From Xanthobacter flavus (lineage in GTDB: Bacteria; Pseudomonadota; Alphaproteobacteria; Rhizobiales; Xanthobacteraceae): a stretch of 64,000 bases of DNA. Each line of letters begins with the position of its first letter. Within the stretch, counting starts at the first letter, position 1. The stretch spans positions 62,001-126,000 of the forward strand of contig NZ_JAGGML010000001.1 in assembly GCF_017875275.1 (NCBI RefSeq), written 5' to 3'. The notes beneath the pieces were generated by a model. The model did not search any database. It was not told the DNA's origin and worked only from the letters and a program-made list of their open reading frames with translations. The position numbers were made by a program, and so were the translations under genes. Below are positions 45,387 to 52,349 of this stretch, in pieces.

Positions 45387-45744
45387 CGATGCGGCCGAGG
45401 CAGAGATCAAGCGAATTGACCGGGAGCTCGACAAGTTGATGAAGCTCATCCTCGCGTCCGACAGCGACGACGCCCCCACCCCGATGATGAAGCACATGAA
45501 GGAGCTGGAGGCTCGCCAGAAGGAGCTAAAAGCGTTCCTGCAGGACGCCCAGGAGCCGCCGCCCCTCCTGCATCCAAACATGGCGCATCACAACCACGCC
45601 CAGGTGGATGAGCTGTATGCGGCGCTTCAGGAGGTTTCGGAGGAAAAGCGGATGACGGCGGCCGACCTGATTTGCTCGCCGGTGAAGGAGATCATCCTGA
45701 CGCCGGCAGAAGGCGAGCTTCGGATCGACGTGCGAAGTGGCTGA
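45387..45744 (+). pseudogene. C-terminal remnant of a large serine recombinase, fused in frame to IS orfB
   Basis: From the IS breakpoint the frame reads DAAEAEIKRIDRELDKLMKLIL, then MKHMKELEARQKELKAFLQ and a C-terminal TAADLICSPVKEIILTPAEGELRIDV. This is the coiled-coil and terminal part of serine-type site-specific recombinases (phage integrase or resolvase family). The catalytic and zinc-ribbon domains are gone. It probably marks an older integrated element at this locus. Confidence 0.7.
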
Positions 45745-45772
45745 AACTCTTGCGATTTCGCTCAAAAGCAAA

Positions 45773-45795
45773 CGGCCCGCCAGAGGGGCGGGCCG
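45773..45795. terminator. GC hairpin after the recombinase remnant
   Basis: CGGCCCGCC and GGCGGGCCG form a perfect 9-base stem with a 5-base loop. No T-run follows, so it is a weak or bidirectional terminator candidate. Confidence 0.45.
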
Positions 45796-45809
45796 ATCGC
45801 AAGTCGAGA

Positions 45810-45832
45810 TGGTTGCGGGGGCGCGATTTGAG
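45810..45832 (-). other. tRNA 3'-end-like fragment, possible attachment-site scar
   Basis: TGGTTGCGGGGGCGCGATTT on the plus strand is, read on the minus strand, the end of a tRNA: part of a T-arm (TCAAATC), a CCCCCGCA acceptor strand and CCA. No tRNA body is attached. It lies just after a recombinase remnant and may be an integration scar. Confidence 0.35.
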
Positions 45833-45980
45833 CGCACCCATACCTACCTCGCGCCCCTCGTGATCCCGCTTCGTTCCTCGAATCGGCGCAAGCGCAGTTG
45901 CTCAGCCTGACCCAGCGGTAGAATTGCGATAGACTCGCAACCCGGCCCTTGGCATTGTTCCGCTAGGTCAGGGGTTATTC

Positions 45981-46466
45981 ATGAACAAGAAGATGAGGCT
46001 GGCGCTCGCAATGGGCGCCACGGTGTCGCTTGCCGCCTGCGCGACGATTACACGGGGCACCACGAGCCAGGTGCAGATCCAGTCTGAGCCGAGCGGAGCG
46101 GATGTCCGCACCTCCACCGGCTTCACCTGCACCACCCCGTGCACCATGACAGTGAACAGGAAGGACGAGTTCTCCGTCACCTTCACCAAGGCGGGCTTCG
46201 AGCCGGAGGAGGTCGAGGTGAAGACGCGAATCGCCGGTGAGGGCGCCGCGGCGGGGATTGTCGGCAACGCGATCGTGGGCGGGGTAATCGGCCTCGCCGC
46301 CGATGCGGCGTCCGGGGCGACCCTGGAGCACACCCCGAACCCGCTGCGGATCATCCTCTATCCAAAGGGGAAGAAGCCCGCCGACGCCGCACCGAACATT
46401 GTCTGGCCGCAGGGGCACGCGCCAATGGCAAAGCCGGGCGAGCCCACGGCCCAGCCGGCGAGCTGA
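45981..46466 (+). CDS. PEGA-like lipoprotein
   Basis: 161 residues. A lipoprotein signal peptide (MRLALAMGATVSLAACAT) has its lipobox Cys at about residue 20. The mature part has a PEGA-like beta segment (VQIQSEPSGADVRTSTGFTCTTPCTMTV) and a glycine-rich hydrophobic stretch (GEGAAAGIVGNAIVGGVIGLAADAASGA). It is a phage- or island-borne outer-membrane or periplasmic protein of unknown role. It converges on the psiF-like gene. Confidence 0.7.
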   Translation: MNKKMRLALAMGATVSLAACATITRGTTSQVQIQSEPSGADVRTSTGFTCTTPCTMTVNRKDEFSVTFTKAGFEPEEVEVKTRIAGEGAAAGIVGNAIVGGVIGLAADAASGATLEHTPNPLRIILYPKGKKPADAAPNIVWPQGHAPMAKPGEPTAQPAS

Positions 46467-46479
46467 CCTGCCGACGGTT

Positions 46480-46722
46480 TCACTGCCCCACGGCATCCTT
46501 CACGCACTTGGTGGTGAAGCTGGTCTGCGCGGCGCCGTGCAGCTTCTTGTCGGCCGCCTGAGTGGTGCAGGCCGCAGTCGCGTCTTTCTGGCATTTGGTG
46601 AGGAAGCTCGTGCGCGCCGCGCCGGCGAGCTTCTTCGCGTCGGCGTTTGCGACGCAGGTATCCGCCGAGGCGGCGGCAGCCGAAAGCGACAGCAGGGCGA
46701 GCGCGATTACGAGCGTCTTCAT
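46480..46722 (-). CDS. Exported PsiF-repeat protein
   Basis: 80 residues. A signal peptide (MKTLVIALALLSLSAAAASA) is followed by two PsiF-type repeats with paired cysteines (ADAKKLAGAARTSFLTKCQKDA and ADKKLHGAAQTSFTTKCVKDA). PsiF proteins are small secreted proteins first seen as phosphate-starvation inducible; function unknown. Confidence 0.75.
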   Translation of the reverse strand: MKTLVIALALLSLSAAAASADTCVANADAKKLAGAARTSFLTKCQKDATAACTTQAADKKLHGAAQTSFTTKCVKDAVGQ

Positions 46723-46796
46723 GATTCCCTCCCACGGACGAAGCCGGAGGCGGGAGGTTATCACCCGGGGCGACGACGTTCGACCATGCCGAAACG

Positions 46797-47276
46797 TCAC
46801 CGATGCCCTTTACGCCAGTCCCAAGGGGCGACGAACTCGGTAGCCCACATGCCCGCGCCGGCGGTGCGCGCCTCGTCCTCCTGAGGGAGGTATTCCCGGC
46901 TGTACCCAACGAAGGCGAGCGCCCAGCCGGCGCGAACCATAGAGGCGCCGACATCCTGCCCCTCCACCGCGCAATGGGCGAGCATCCGGCCGTAGCGGTC
47001 CTTTCCAGCCTCCGTGCAAGTGACGGTGTGCTCCGCCAGAAGGTCGGCGAGGAAGAAGGCCGCCTTCTGGCCGCAGCGGACCACCTGGCCCGTCTCCTTG
47101 GACATGCACGTCTGCCGGCTCTCTGGCGCGTCAATGCCCTCCAGCCGGATCCGGGCGCCATGGATCTCAATCGTGTCCCCGTCGATCACAGAGGCCCGGC
47201 CGGCAAGAGACTCGGCATTGGCAGCCGCCATTGCGGCAAGGCTCAGAATGGCCGCCGATGTCGCCGCACGACTCAT
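46797..47276 (-). CDS. Secreted thermonuclease (staphylococcal nuclease-like)
   Basis: 159 residues. After a signal peptide (MSRAATSAAILSLAAMAAANA) the SNase fold is clear: VIDGDTIEIHGARIRLEGIDAPE with the catalytic Arg and Asp residues, GQKAAFFLADLL, and DRYGRMLAHCAVEGQDVGASMVRAGWA with the second Arg and Glu-region. It degrades DNA or RNA in the periplasm or outside. It is the last gene of a three-gene, start/stop-overlapping operon that begins under an SOS-box promoter at 47744. Confidence 0.85.
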   Translation of the reverse strand: MSRAATSAAILSLAAMAAANAESLAGRASVIDGDTIEIHGARIRLEGIDAPESRQTCMSKETGQVVRCGQKAAFFLADLLAEHTVTCTEAGKDRYGRMLAHCAVEGQDVGASMVRAGWALAFVGYSREYLPQEDEARTAGAGMWATEFVAPWDWRKGHR

Positions 47277-47497
47277 TCCCGCCCTGCCCTGCTCTGCTCC
47301 GGCTTCGTCCAGTCCTTATCCAGGAAGATAGCAGCCTCCAGGATCGCTGCGAGGAACGCGGACAGCGCCCGATACTCGGGAGAGCTGATAGGCGCGATGG
47401 CCATCAGCTGAACAACGCTACGCCGGGCCGCTGCGACGGTCTGGATGAACTCCTCCGTCTGGGTCGTTGACCAATGACGCTTTGTGCGGCGAGTCAT
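47273..47497 (-). CDS. Small hypothetical protein of the nuclease operon
   Basis: 74 residues (MTRRTKRHWSTTQTEEFIQTVAAARRSVVQLM...), mostly helical, not recognised. The ATG overlaps the stop of the gene upstream, and its own stop overlaps the ATG of the thermonuclease gene (both ATGA overlaps), which supports it being translated. Confidence 0.65.
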   Translation of the reverse strand: MTRRTKRHWSTTQTEEFIQTVAAARRSVVQLMAIAPISSPEYRALSAFLAAILEAAIFLDKDWTKPEQSRAGRE

Positions 47498-47703
47498 GAT
47501 CCGGACGCCGCCCCACCGCGCCGGAAGCCGGCCGACACCAACACCATGAGCCGGGACATCTCATGCTCGAGATAGGCCTGTCCGACCAGCAGGGCGCGGA
47601 TGGTTGCCCGAGGATCCCCGTCGCAGGCCGCTAAGGCCTCGTCTATCTCGGCATCGCTGACGTCAAAAGGGGCTCGCTCGGCGGGCTGGGGCTCGCTCGA
47701 CAT
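47494..47703 (-). CDS. Small acidic protein, first gene of the SOS-box operon
   Basis: 69 residues: MSSEPQPAERAPFDVSDAEIDEALAACDGDPRATIRALLVGQAYLEHEMSRLM.... It is not recognised as a known family. The segment DEALAACDGDPRATIRALLVGQAYLE recurs in many alphaproteobacterial phage and island proteins. ATG 47703 has GGAG 8 bases upstream. A close but C-terminally altered paralogue lies at 48562-48762. The start is 41 bases from the LexA-type box. Confidence 0.7.
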   Translation of the reverse strand: MSSEPQPAERAPFDVSDAEIDEALAACDGDPRATIRALLVGQAYLEHEMSRLMVLVSAGFRRGGAASGS

Positions 47704-47777
47704 GGTCATCTCCGGCACTGATCTGCGCCTATGGATTCCATGAGAACGAAAAGAGAACAAGCCACGAGATATAGGGG
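47556..47777. repeat. Direct repeat unit A: small gene plus divergent SOS-box promoter
   Basis: About 220 bases, most of the small acidic gene and the whole divergent promoter with its GAAC-N7-GAAC box and GATATAGGG element, recur at 48617-48836 in the same orientation with scattered substitutions. Confidence 0.85.
47744..47758. promoter_or_regulatory. LexA-type SOS box between the nuclease operon and the SRAP gene
   Basis: GAACGAAAAGAGAAC is an exact GAAC-N7-GAAC match. It is 41 bases from the small-gene start on the minus strand and 57 bases from the SRAP start on the plus strand. A GATATAGG element follows at about 47769 and could be the -10 of the rightward promoter. Confidence 0.7.
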
Positions 47778-47814
47778 CTGGCGCATGGCCGGCGCTGTGC
47801 CGTAGCTTCGGCCC

Positions 47815-48534
47815 ATGTGCAACCTCTACAGCCACACCTCGAACGTCCAAGCGATCATCGACCTGACGCGCGCCACGCGGAGCCTCGTCGGCAATCTGGC
47901 TCCGCAGCCGGGGATTTTCCCGGACTATGAGGCGCCCATCGTTAAGACGGGTGCCGACGGCGCACGCGAGATAGCCATGGCGCGTTGGGGCATGCCGTCT
48001 TCGCAACTGGCGCTGATCGAGGCGGCAAAGAAGCGCGCGGCGAAGCTGGAGGCCAAGGGGCAGGCCGTCGATTTCAAGGAGCTGCTGCGCCTAGAGCCGG
48101 ACAGCGGCACCACGAACATACGCAACACTTCGAGCAGGCACTGGCAGCGCTGGCTGGCGCCCGAGAACCGTTGCCTCGTGCCGTTCACCAGCTTCAGCGA
48201 ATTCAACAAGGCCGCCGGGGGGGACGTGTGGTTCGCCTTCTCGGAGGAAAGGCCCCTCGCCTTCTTCGCCGGGATCTGGACGGCCGGATGGACCTGCGTC
48301 CGCAAGATGAAGACCGGCGTGGAGACCGTAGACCTGTTCGGCTTCCTTACCACCGAGCCAAGCGAACCCGTCGCCAGCATCCATCCGAAGGCGATGCCCG
48401 TCATCCTGACGGAGCCGACAGAGATCGACGCCTGGATGCACGCACCGTGGGAAGACGCGAAGGCGCTCCAACGACCGTTGCCGGCCGGTGCGCTGCAGAT
48501 CCTGGCGCGAGGAATTAAAAAGGATGGCGCTTAG
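47815..48534 (+). CDS. SRAP domain protein (YedK/HMCES-like, SOS response-associated peptidase)
   Basis: 239 residues. The active-site Cys is residue 2 (MCNLYSHTSN); ARWGMPSS, NIRNTSSRHW, NRCLVPFTSFSEF and the HPKAMPVILTEP segment with the catalytic His are conserved. SRAP proteins form DNA-protein crosslinks with abasic sites in single-stranded DNA and protect them from error-prone repair. The LexA-type box directly upstream fits the family name. It is framed by the two repeat units. Confidence 0.93.
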   Translation: MCNLYSHTSNVQAIIDLTRATRSLVGNLAPQPGIFPDYEAPIVKTGADGAREIAMARWGMPSSQLALIEAAKKRAAKLEAKGQAVDFKELLRLEPDSGTTNIRNTSSRHWQRWLAPENRCLVPFTSFSEFNKAAGGDVWFAFSEERPLAFFAGIWTAGWTCVRKMKTGVETVDLFGFLTTEPSEPVASIHPKAMPVILTEPTEIDAWMHAPWEDAKALQRPLPAGALQILARGIKKDGA

Positions 48535-48561
48535 CCGATATCGGTGCGGCTCGCACGCTGT

Positions 48562-48762
48562 TCAGCCTCGACATGCGCCCCGGAGAGAGCCGAGGGTGCA
48601 TCCGCCTAAACGCAGAACATCCTGCTCAAGGTAAGCTTGCCCGACCAGGAGAGCGCGGATCGTCGCCCGGGGATCCCCATCGCAGGCCTCCAAGGCCTCG
48701 TTTATCTCCGCACCGCTGACGTCAAAAGGGGTTCGCTCGGCGGGCTGCGGCTCGCTGGACAT
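48562..48762 (-). CDS. Paralogue of the small acidic SOS-operon protein, altered C-terminus
   Basis: 66 residues (MSSEPQPAERTPFDVSGAEINEALEACDGDPRATIRALLVGQAYLEQDVLRL...). The first about 50 residues match the protein at 47494-47703; the last 15 are unrelated and arise where the duplication ends, so this may be a decaying copy. It is divergent from the TIR-STAND gene and shares the SOS box at 48803. Confidence 0.5.
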   Translation of the reverse strand: MSSEPQPAERTPFDVSGAEINEALEACDGDPRATIRALLVGQAYLEQDVLRLGGCTLGSLRGACRG

Positions 48763-48836
48763 GGTCGTCTCCGGCGCTGATCTGCTGTTATGGATCCTAT
48801 GAGAACAAAAGGAGAACCGGCCACGAGATATAGGGG
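48617..48836. repeat. Direct repeat unit B: duplicated small gene and SOS-box promoter, facing the TIR-STAND gene
   Basis: Counterpart of 47556-47777. The start codon context, the SOS box and GATATAGGGGG element are retained, while the sequence beyond about 48836 no longer matches. Confidence 0.85.
48803..48817. promoter_or_regulatory. LexA-type SOS box upstream of the TIR-STAND gene
   Basis: GAACAAAAGGAGAAC is an exact GAAC-N7-GAAC match, at the same place in repeat unit B as the box at 47744 in unit A. It is 41 bases from the small paralogue and about 130 bases from the TTG start of the TIR-STAND gene. Confidence 0.65.
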
Positions 48837-48945
48837 GTCAGGGCAAGCTGATAGGGTCCAAACTCCTGGCGTGGCACCAGGCACTAGGCCATGGGCCAGG
48901 CAATGTCGTAGGATCAGCTCGCGGCCACGCCTGGGGGAGGTAGAT

Positions 48946-51462
48946 TTGCGAGCATTTCTTTCTCATTCGTCCTTAGACAAGGGCTTCGTGGAGGCTGTCG
49001 CTGAAACCATGCGGGCGGGCACGTATGAGTTAGATTCGATCACATTCGATGCGGGGCTTGTGAACTCCGCAGCAATTCAGGCGGCATTGAAGCGGTGCGA
49101 TCTATTTTGCCTTTTTCTGTCACGCTCATCCGTACGATCCTCCTATGTTGACTTCGAGGTATTGCTTGGAACCGAATTTCTCGCGCGCGGCTCCATTTCT
49201 CGCTTTATAGCAATTTGCCTCGATGATGAGGCTTTCACTCTGGCGAGCGATAATATTAAATTCTACAATATAGTTCGCAAATCTCTCACGCCAGAAGCAT
49301 CCGCCCGCCTTATAATGGGGCAACTAGTTTCCGCGTCCAATAAGCTTGAACATTTCACACACCCTTTTGTTGGACGGACCGACGAACTTAAGAATCTCGA
49401 AGCACAGGCCTCCGACTACCAACGACCTCCACTAAAATGCCTTTATATATCTGGCAATTCTGGAACTGGCCGGCGGTCTCTCGCAGCTAAATTTTACGAA
49501 AATCATTTTACACATGTGGGACGCATATTTCCTGAAGTCCATATATCTAAATATGATGGCGCATATGAACTATATTTCAACATTCTAAGGGAGCTCAGAC
49601 CTACAATTTCAGTCAGCGATCTGAGAACAAGAATGACGAGCATTTCAATTTCGAGCGCCGATCAAATAATGACCATTGCCGCTCATCTATTAAATTCTCT
49701 ACTACCGAGCAATGAAGCGGCATTTTTGATTGATGAAGGCGGCGTCCTTACACAGGCGGGCGCACTGACACCTGAAATGACGATGCTAATCAAGCACCTC
49801 GAAGCTCGCCCACATCCACCAGCCACATTCATTTCCCCGCGAATGGTGCCCAAGCGCTATCGTACACAATTCCCGGACGTCGCCTTTCTACCCATCACGG
49901 CTATGGAATGGAGCGACGCGTTTAGATTAACATCAACCCTTCTTAAACGGAAATCCGTCGAAATTGACGAAAATTCACTAAACCAAATTATTTCCCTTAC
50001 AGACGGGCACCCATTCAATATCTATCGAATAGTTGAAGATATTCATGAAGTTGGCGTCAAAGCGTTTTTGGCAAACCCCTCAAATTATATCGAATGGAAA
50101 CATCTCCAGACATCCGAGTATATTGAAAAAATTGATCTTTCTGATGTCGATTGCTTCGTTTTAACAATTTTGAAGAACATTCCGGTATTAGATTTTGATA
50201 CCATTTCGGCGGCTCTGAAAACTGCTCCGGATGTTTTGTCGGACTGCCTGCAGAAGCTGACGCTTCTACATGTCGTAGATAGCGAAGGCGATCGCTTTCG
50301 CCTATCTCCCGCCTTAAGGACAGCGATTGAACGAGACGCGCGCATCAAGATGCCGCCCGACCTGCAAGTGCAAGCCACCTCAGTTGTGGCTCACTCGCTG
50401 AGCCTTCGGATAGAAGACGGAACCGCGCCAGTTTCGCTCGTCGATTCGGCTGTCCTCGCCAGCGTGGAAAGCGGAGAGGCTTTAACCGAATTGGCTGCCG
50501 CATTCTTGCTGCCCTCTCACTACGTCTGGCTAGCGAAACTCCGCTACGATCAGCGCGATTGGCTAGAGAGTATCCGATTCGGCCTGGAAGCTCTCAAGGG
50601 CGAAGCACGCCTCTCAACAAATGGACTGATCTCCGCTTGCCGTTCTGTTTGTCTTGCTGCGGCGCGAACGGGAAACGACCCTGTATTCACTCGCGCGATC
50701 GCCAAACTGCAGGCACGATCCAAGGATCACTGGATACGCAGCAATGTAAAATATCTTCAGGGATTTCAGCTTCGCATGAGGGGGCTGATTCCAGCCGCCC
50801 ACGATTTATTTCAAGAGGCGTATGATTTATATGAGGGAAATATATCAGCAATACGAGAGCTGGCAGCGATAGCTCTTTATAGAGGAGATCTAGAACAGGC
50901 TGAGACGTTAGCTCGCAAAGCATACGGATTTTCGCAAAACAACGTCTATATGATAGACATGTTGCTAACAATTCTCATAAGGAAGTCAAATTCAAAGACT
51001 ATGTCCAACGAGATGTCCGACCTTTTTTCAAAGCTCGAGCGAGTCGGTGAAGAAAACGGCCGTTCATTTTACACGACGCGACGGGCCGAATTTGAGCATT
51101 TGAGAGGCGACAACAATGCCGCAGCATCACTGATTTCGATCGCCGCATCGAAAACTCCTACGATATTTGAAGTTAGGCGACTGCAGGCGGAGATTTTTTT
51201 GAAGGCTGGAAATAAAAATAAAGCATACGAAGCCCTTCAAGCCATGGACAAGATGGTTCACGGGAACAGTATATCTGAAGGCCGATCAAATTACAGATTT
51301 TTTCTGGAGACAAAGGCACACTACCTTACTGATATCGGACAGTTTTCTGAAGCGAAGGATTTGTTCGAGGATACGTCATATTTTTCAAAGGCTGAACGAG
51401 ATAGGGAAATTAAAAATATTGAAGTAGCGCAGTCGTTTTACGACATGAGACGGAGACCATAA
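48946..51462 (+). CDS. TIR-STAND NTPase-TPR protein, probable anti-phage defence sensor
   Basis: 838 residues. Residues 1-140 are a TIR domain (RAFLSHSSLDKGFVEAVAETM; CDLFCLFLSRSSVRSSYVDFEVL, with E71 at the position of the NADase glutamate). Residues 155-480 are a STAND-like ATPase: FVGRTDELKNLE, a P-loop at 170-178 (GNSGTGRRS, with RR in place of KT/KS), and Walker B AAFLIDE (258-264). The C-terminal 270 residues are helical TPR-like repeats. TTG 48946 is chosen because GGGGGAGG lies 5 bases upstream and the protein then begins at the TIR strand; an ATG at 48790 is in the duplicated promoter region. The gene is much AT-richer than its surroundings, so it was acquired. Expected action: TPR senses an invader, STAND assembles, TIR depletes NAD. 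Confidence 0.78.
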   Translation: MRAFLSHSSLDKGFVEAVAETMRAGTYELDSITFDAGLVNSAAIQAALKRCDLFCLFLSRSSVRSSYVDFEVLLGTEFLARGSISRFIAICLDDEAFTLASDNIKFYNIVRKSLTPEASARLIMGQLVSASNKLEHFTHPFVGRTDELKNLEAQASDYQRPPLKCLYISGNSGTGRRSLAAKFYENHFTHVGRIFPEVHISKYDGAYELYFNILRELRPTISVSDLRTRMTSISISSADQIMTIAAHLLNSLLPSNEAAFLIDEGGVLTQAGALTPEMTMLIKHLEARPHPPATFISPRMVPKRYRTQFPDVAFLPITAMEWSDAFRLTSTLLKRKSVEIDENSLNQIISLTDGHPFNIYRIVEDIHEVGVKAFLANPSNYIEWKHLQTSEYIEKIDLSDVDCFVLTILKNIPVLDFDTISAALKTAPDVLSDCLQKLTLLHVVDSEGDRFRLSPALRTAIERDARIKMPPDLQVQATSVVAHSLSLRIEDGTAPVSLVDSAVLASVESGEALTELAAAFLLPSHYVWLAKLRYDQRDWLESIRFGLEALKGEARLSTNGLISACRSVCLAAARTGNDPVFTRAIAKLQARSKDHWIRSNVKYLQGFQLRMRGLIPAAHDLFQEAYDLYEGNISAIRELAAIALYRGDLEQAETLARKAYGFSQNNVYMIDMLLTILIRKSNSKTMSNEMSDLFSKLERVGEENGRSFYTTRRAEFEHLRGDNNAAASLISIAASKTPTIFEVRRLQAEIFLKAGNKNKAYEALQAMDKMVHGNSISEGRSNYRFFLETKAHYLTDIGQFSEAKDLFEDTSYFSKAERDREIKNIEVAQSFYDMRRRP

Positions 51463-51553
51463 TTATTATACACCGCCGCGCTAATTCTCAAAGCCCCCTC
51501 TGGTTACACAATTATGTCGGACGTTGAGCGTGCCAATTAAATGTGATGGCCGG

Positions 51554-51784
51554 CTATCTCACTGGCCACCCGACAATCGTGCCGAGCTTCACGAGGAAGC
51601 CGCCGGCCGCGCCGATCACCATTGCGATCCCGACCAAAAACCAGCGCGCGCCACGCGCCTGCTGAAGGAGGGCGTGCATGGAATCAACCTTGGTGGACAT
51701 GTTCGCCAAGGTTTTTTCCATGTGCTCCATCTGGGTCTCCAGGCGGATCACCCGGTCGCGCGTGTCGGTTTCGACGTCGCTCAT
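51554..51784 (-). CDS. Small phage membrane protein (holin-like candidate)
   Basis: 76 residues: an N-terminal coiled coil (VIRLETQMEHMEKTLANMSTKVDSMHALLQQ) and one or two C-terminal membrane segments (GARWFLVGIAMVIGAAGGFLVKLGTIVGW). It is the last gene of the lysis cassette, 3 bases after the o-spanin stop, and suits a holin or lysis regulator. Confidence 0.6.
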   Translation of the reverse strand: MSDVETDTRDRVIRLETQMEHMEKTLANMSTKVDSMHALLQQARGARWFLVGIAMVIGAAGGFLVKLGTIVGWPVR

Positions 51785-51787
51785 GGA

Positions 51788-52054
51788 CTACCCCTTCGCG
51801 AACTGAGCGCGCACCGCCTCGTACCAGTCGCGGCACGCGGCGAGATGGCCATTGGCCTGAAGGAAGGCCGCTCCCACCTTGGCGAGGGCCACCCGTGCGT
51901 CTGTCCCGCGCGGGATGGCCGGCGGATCGACGGGCTTGCAGGCGGGCGGAAGCGGGGGGAGGGACCGCTTAAGGCCGGCCACCCCATCCTGGCAGCCGGT
52001 CAAGGACATCATCAGCAGAGCAGCCGGGACGGCCGGCAAGAGATTCCAGCGCAT
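51788..52054 (-). CDS. o-spanin (Rz1-like lipoprotein)
   Basis: 88 residues with a lipoprotein signal (MRWNLLPAVPAALLMMSLTGC) and a proline-rich mature part (LKRSLPPLPPACKPVDPPAIP). Its first 86 bases lie inside the 3' end of the i-spanin gene in another frame, the classical Rz/Rz1 overlap. It would join the inner-membrane spanin to disrupt the outer membrane at lysis. Confidence 0.75.
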   Translation of the reverse strand: MRWNLLPAVPAALLMMSLTGCQDGVAGLKRSLPPLPPACKPVDPPAIPRGTDARVALAKVGAAFLQANGHLAACRDWYEAVRAQFAKG

Positions 52055-52349
52055 CGGTCGCCTCCTTGAGCTTGCGCGCCTGTTCGTCGAGCTGGGATTG
52101 AAGGGTGGAGGCGTGGGCGCCGGCGGCGGTGGCCGCAGCGGCGTCGGCCTTCGAGACCGCCGCTTGGCCGCTCTCCCGCAGCCACGCCTCCCGAGCGTCG
52201 CCGCCATAGTCCATCGCCACCCAGCCGGCGGCGGCGATGGCATAGACGAGGGCGATCTTCTCCCCGAGGTAGCGCCGGGCCGCGAGATAGGCGGCCACGG
52301 CGCCGATGGCATAGAGCCACCAAGGGATGATGGAGAGAAGCCACTGCAT
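51969..52349 (-). CDS. i-spanin (Rz-like)
   Basis: 126 residues: N-terminal membrane segments (MQWLLSIIPWWLYAIGAVAAYLAARRYLG...ALVYAIAAAGWVAM) followed by a periplasmic coiled coil (ASTLQSQLDEQARKLKEATDALESLAG). ATG 52349 overlaps the endolysin stop (TGATG). It partners the overlapping lipoprotein gene. Confidence 0.7.
   Translation of the reverse strand: MQWLLSIIPWWLYAIGAVAAYLAARRYLGEKIALVYAIAAAGWVAMDYGGDAREAWLRESGQAAVSKADAAAATAAGAHASTLQSQLDEQARKLKEATDALESLAGRPGCSADDVLDRLPGWGGRP

Noticed and set aside
48790-48945. ATG at 48790 as start of the TIR-STAND protein
   Set aside because: It would add 52 residues encoded by the duplicated promoter segment that is non-coding in repeat unit A; the TTG at 48946 has a strong ribosome site and starts exactly at the TIR domain.
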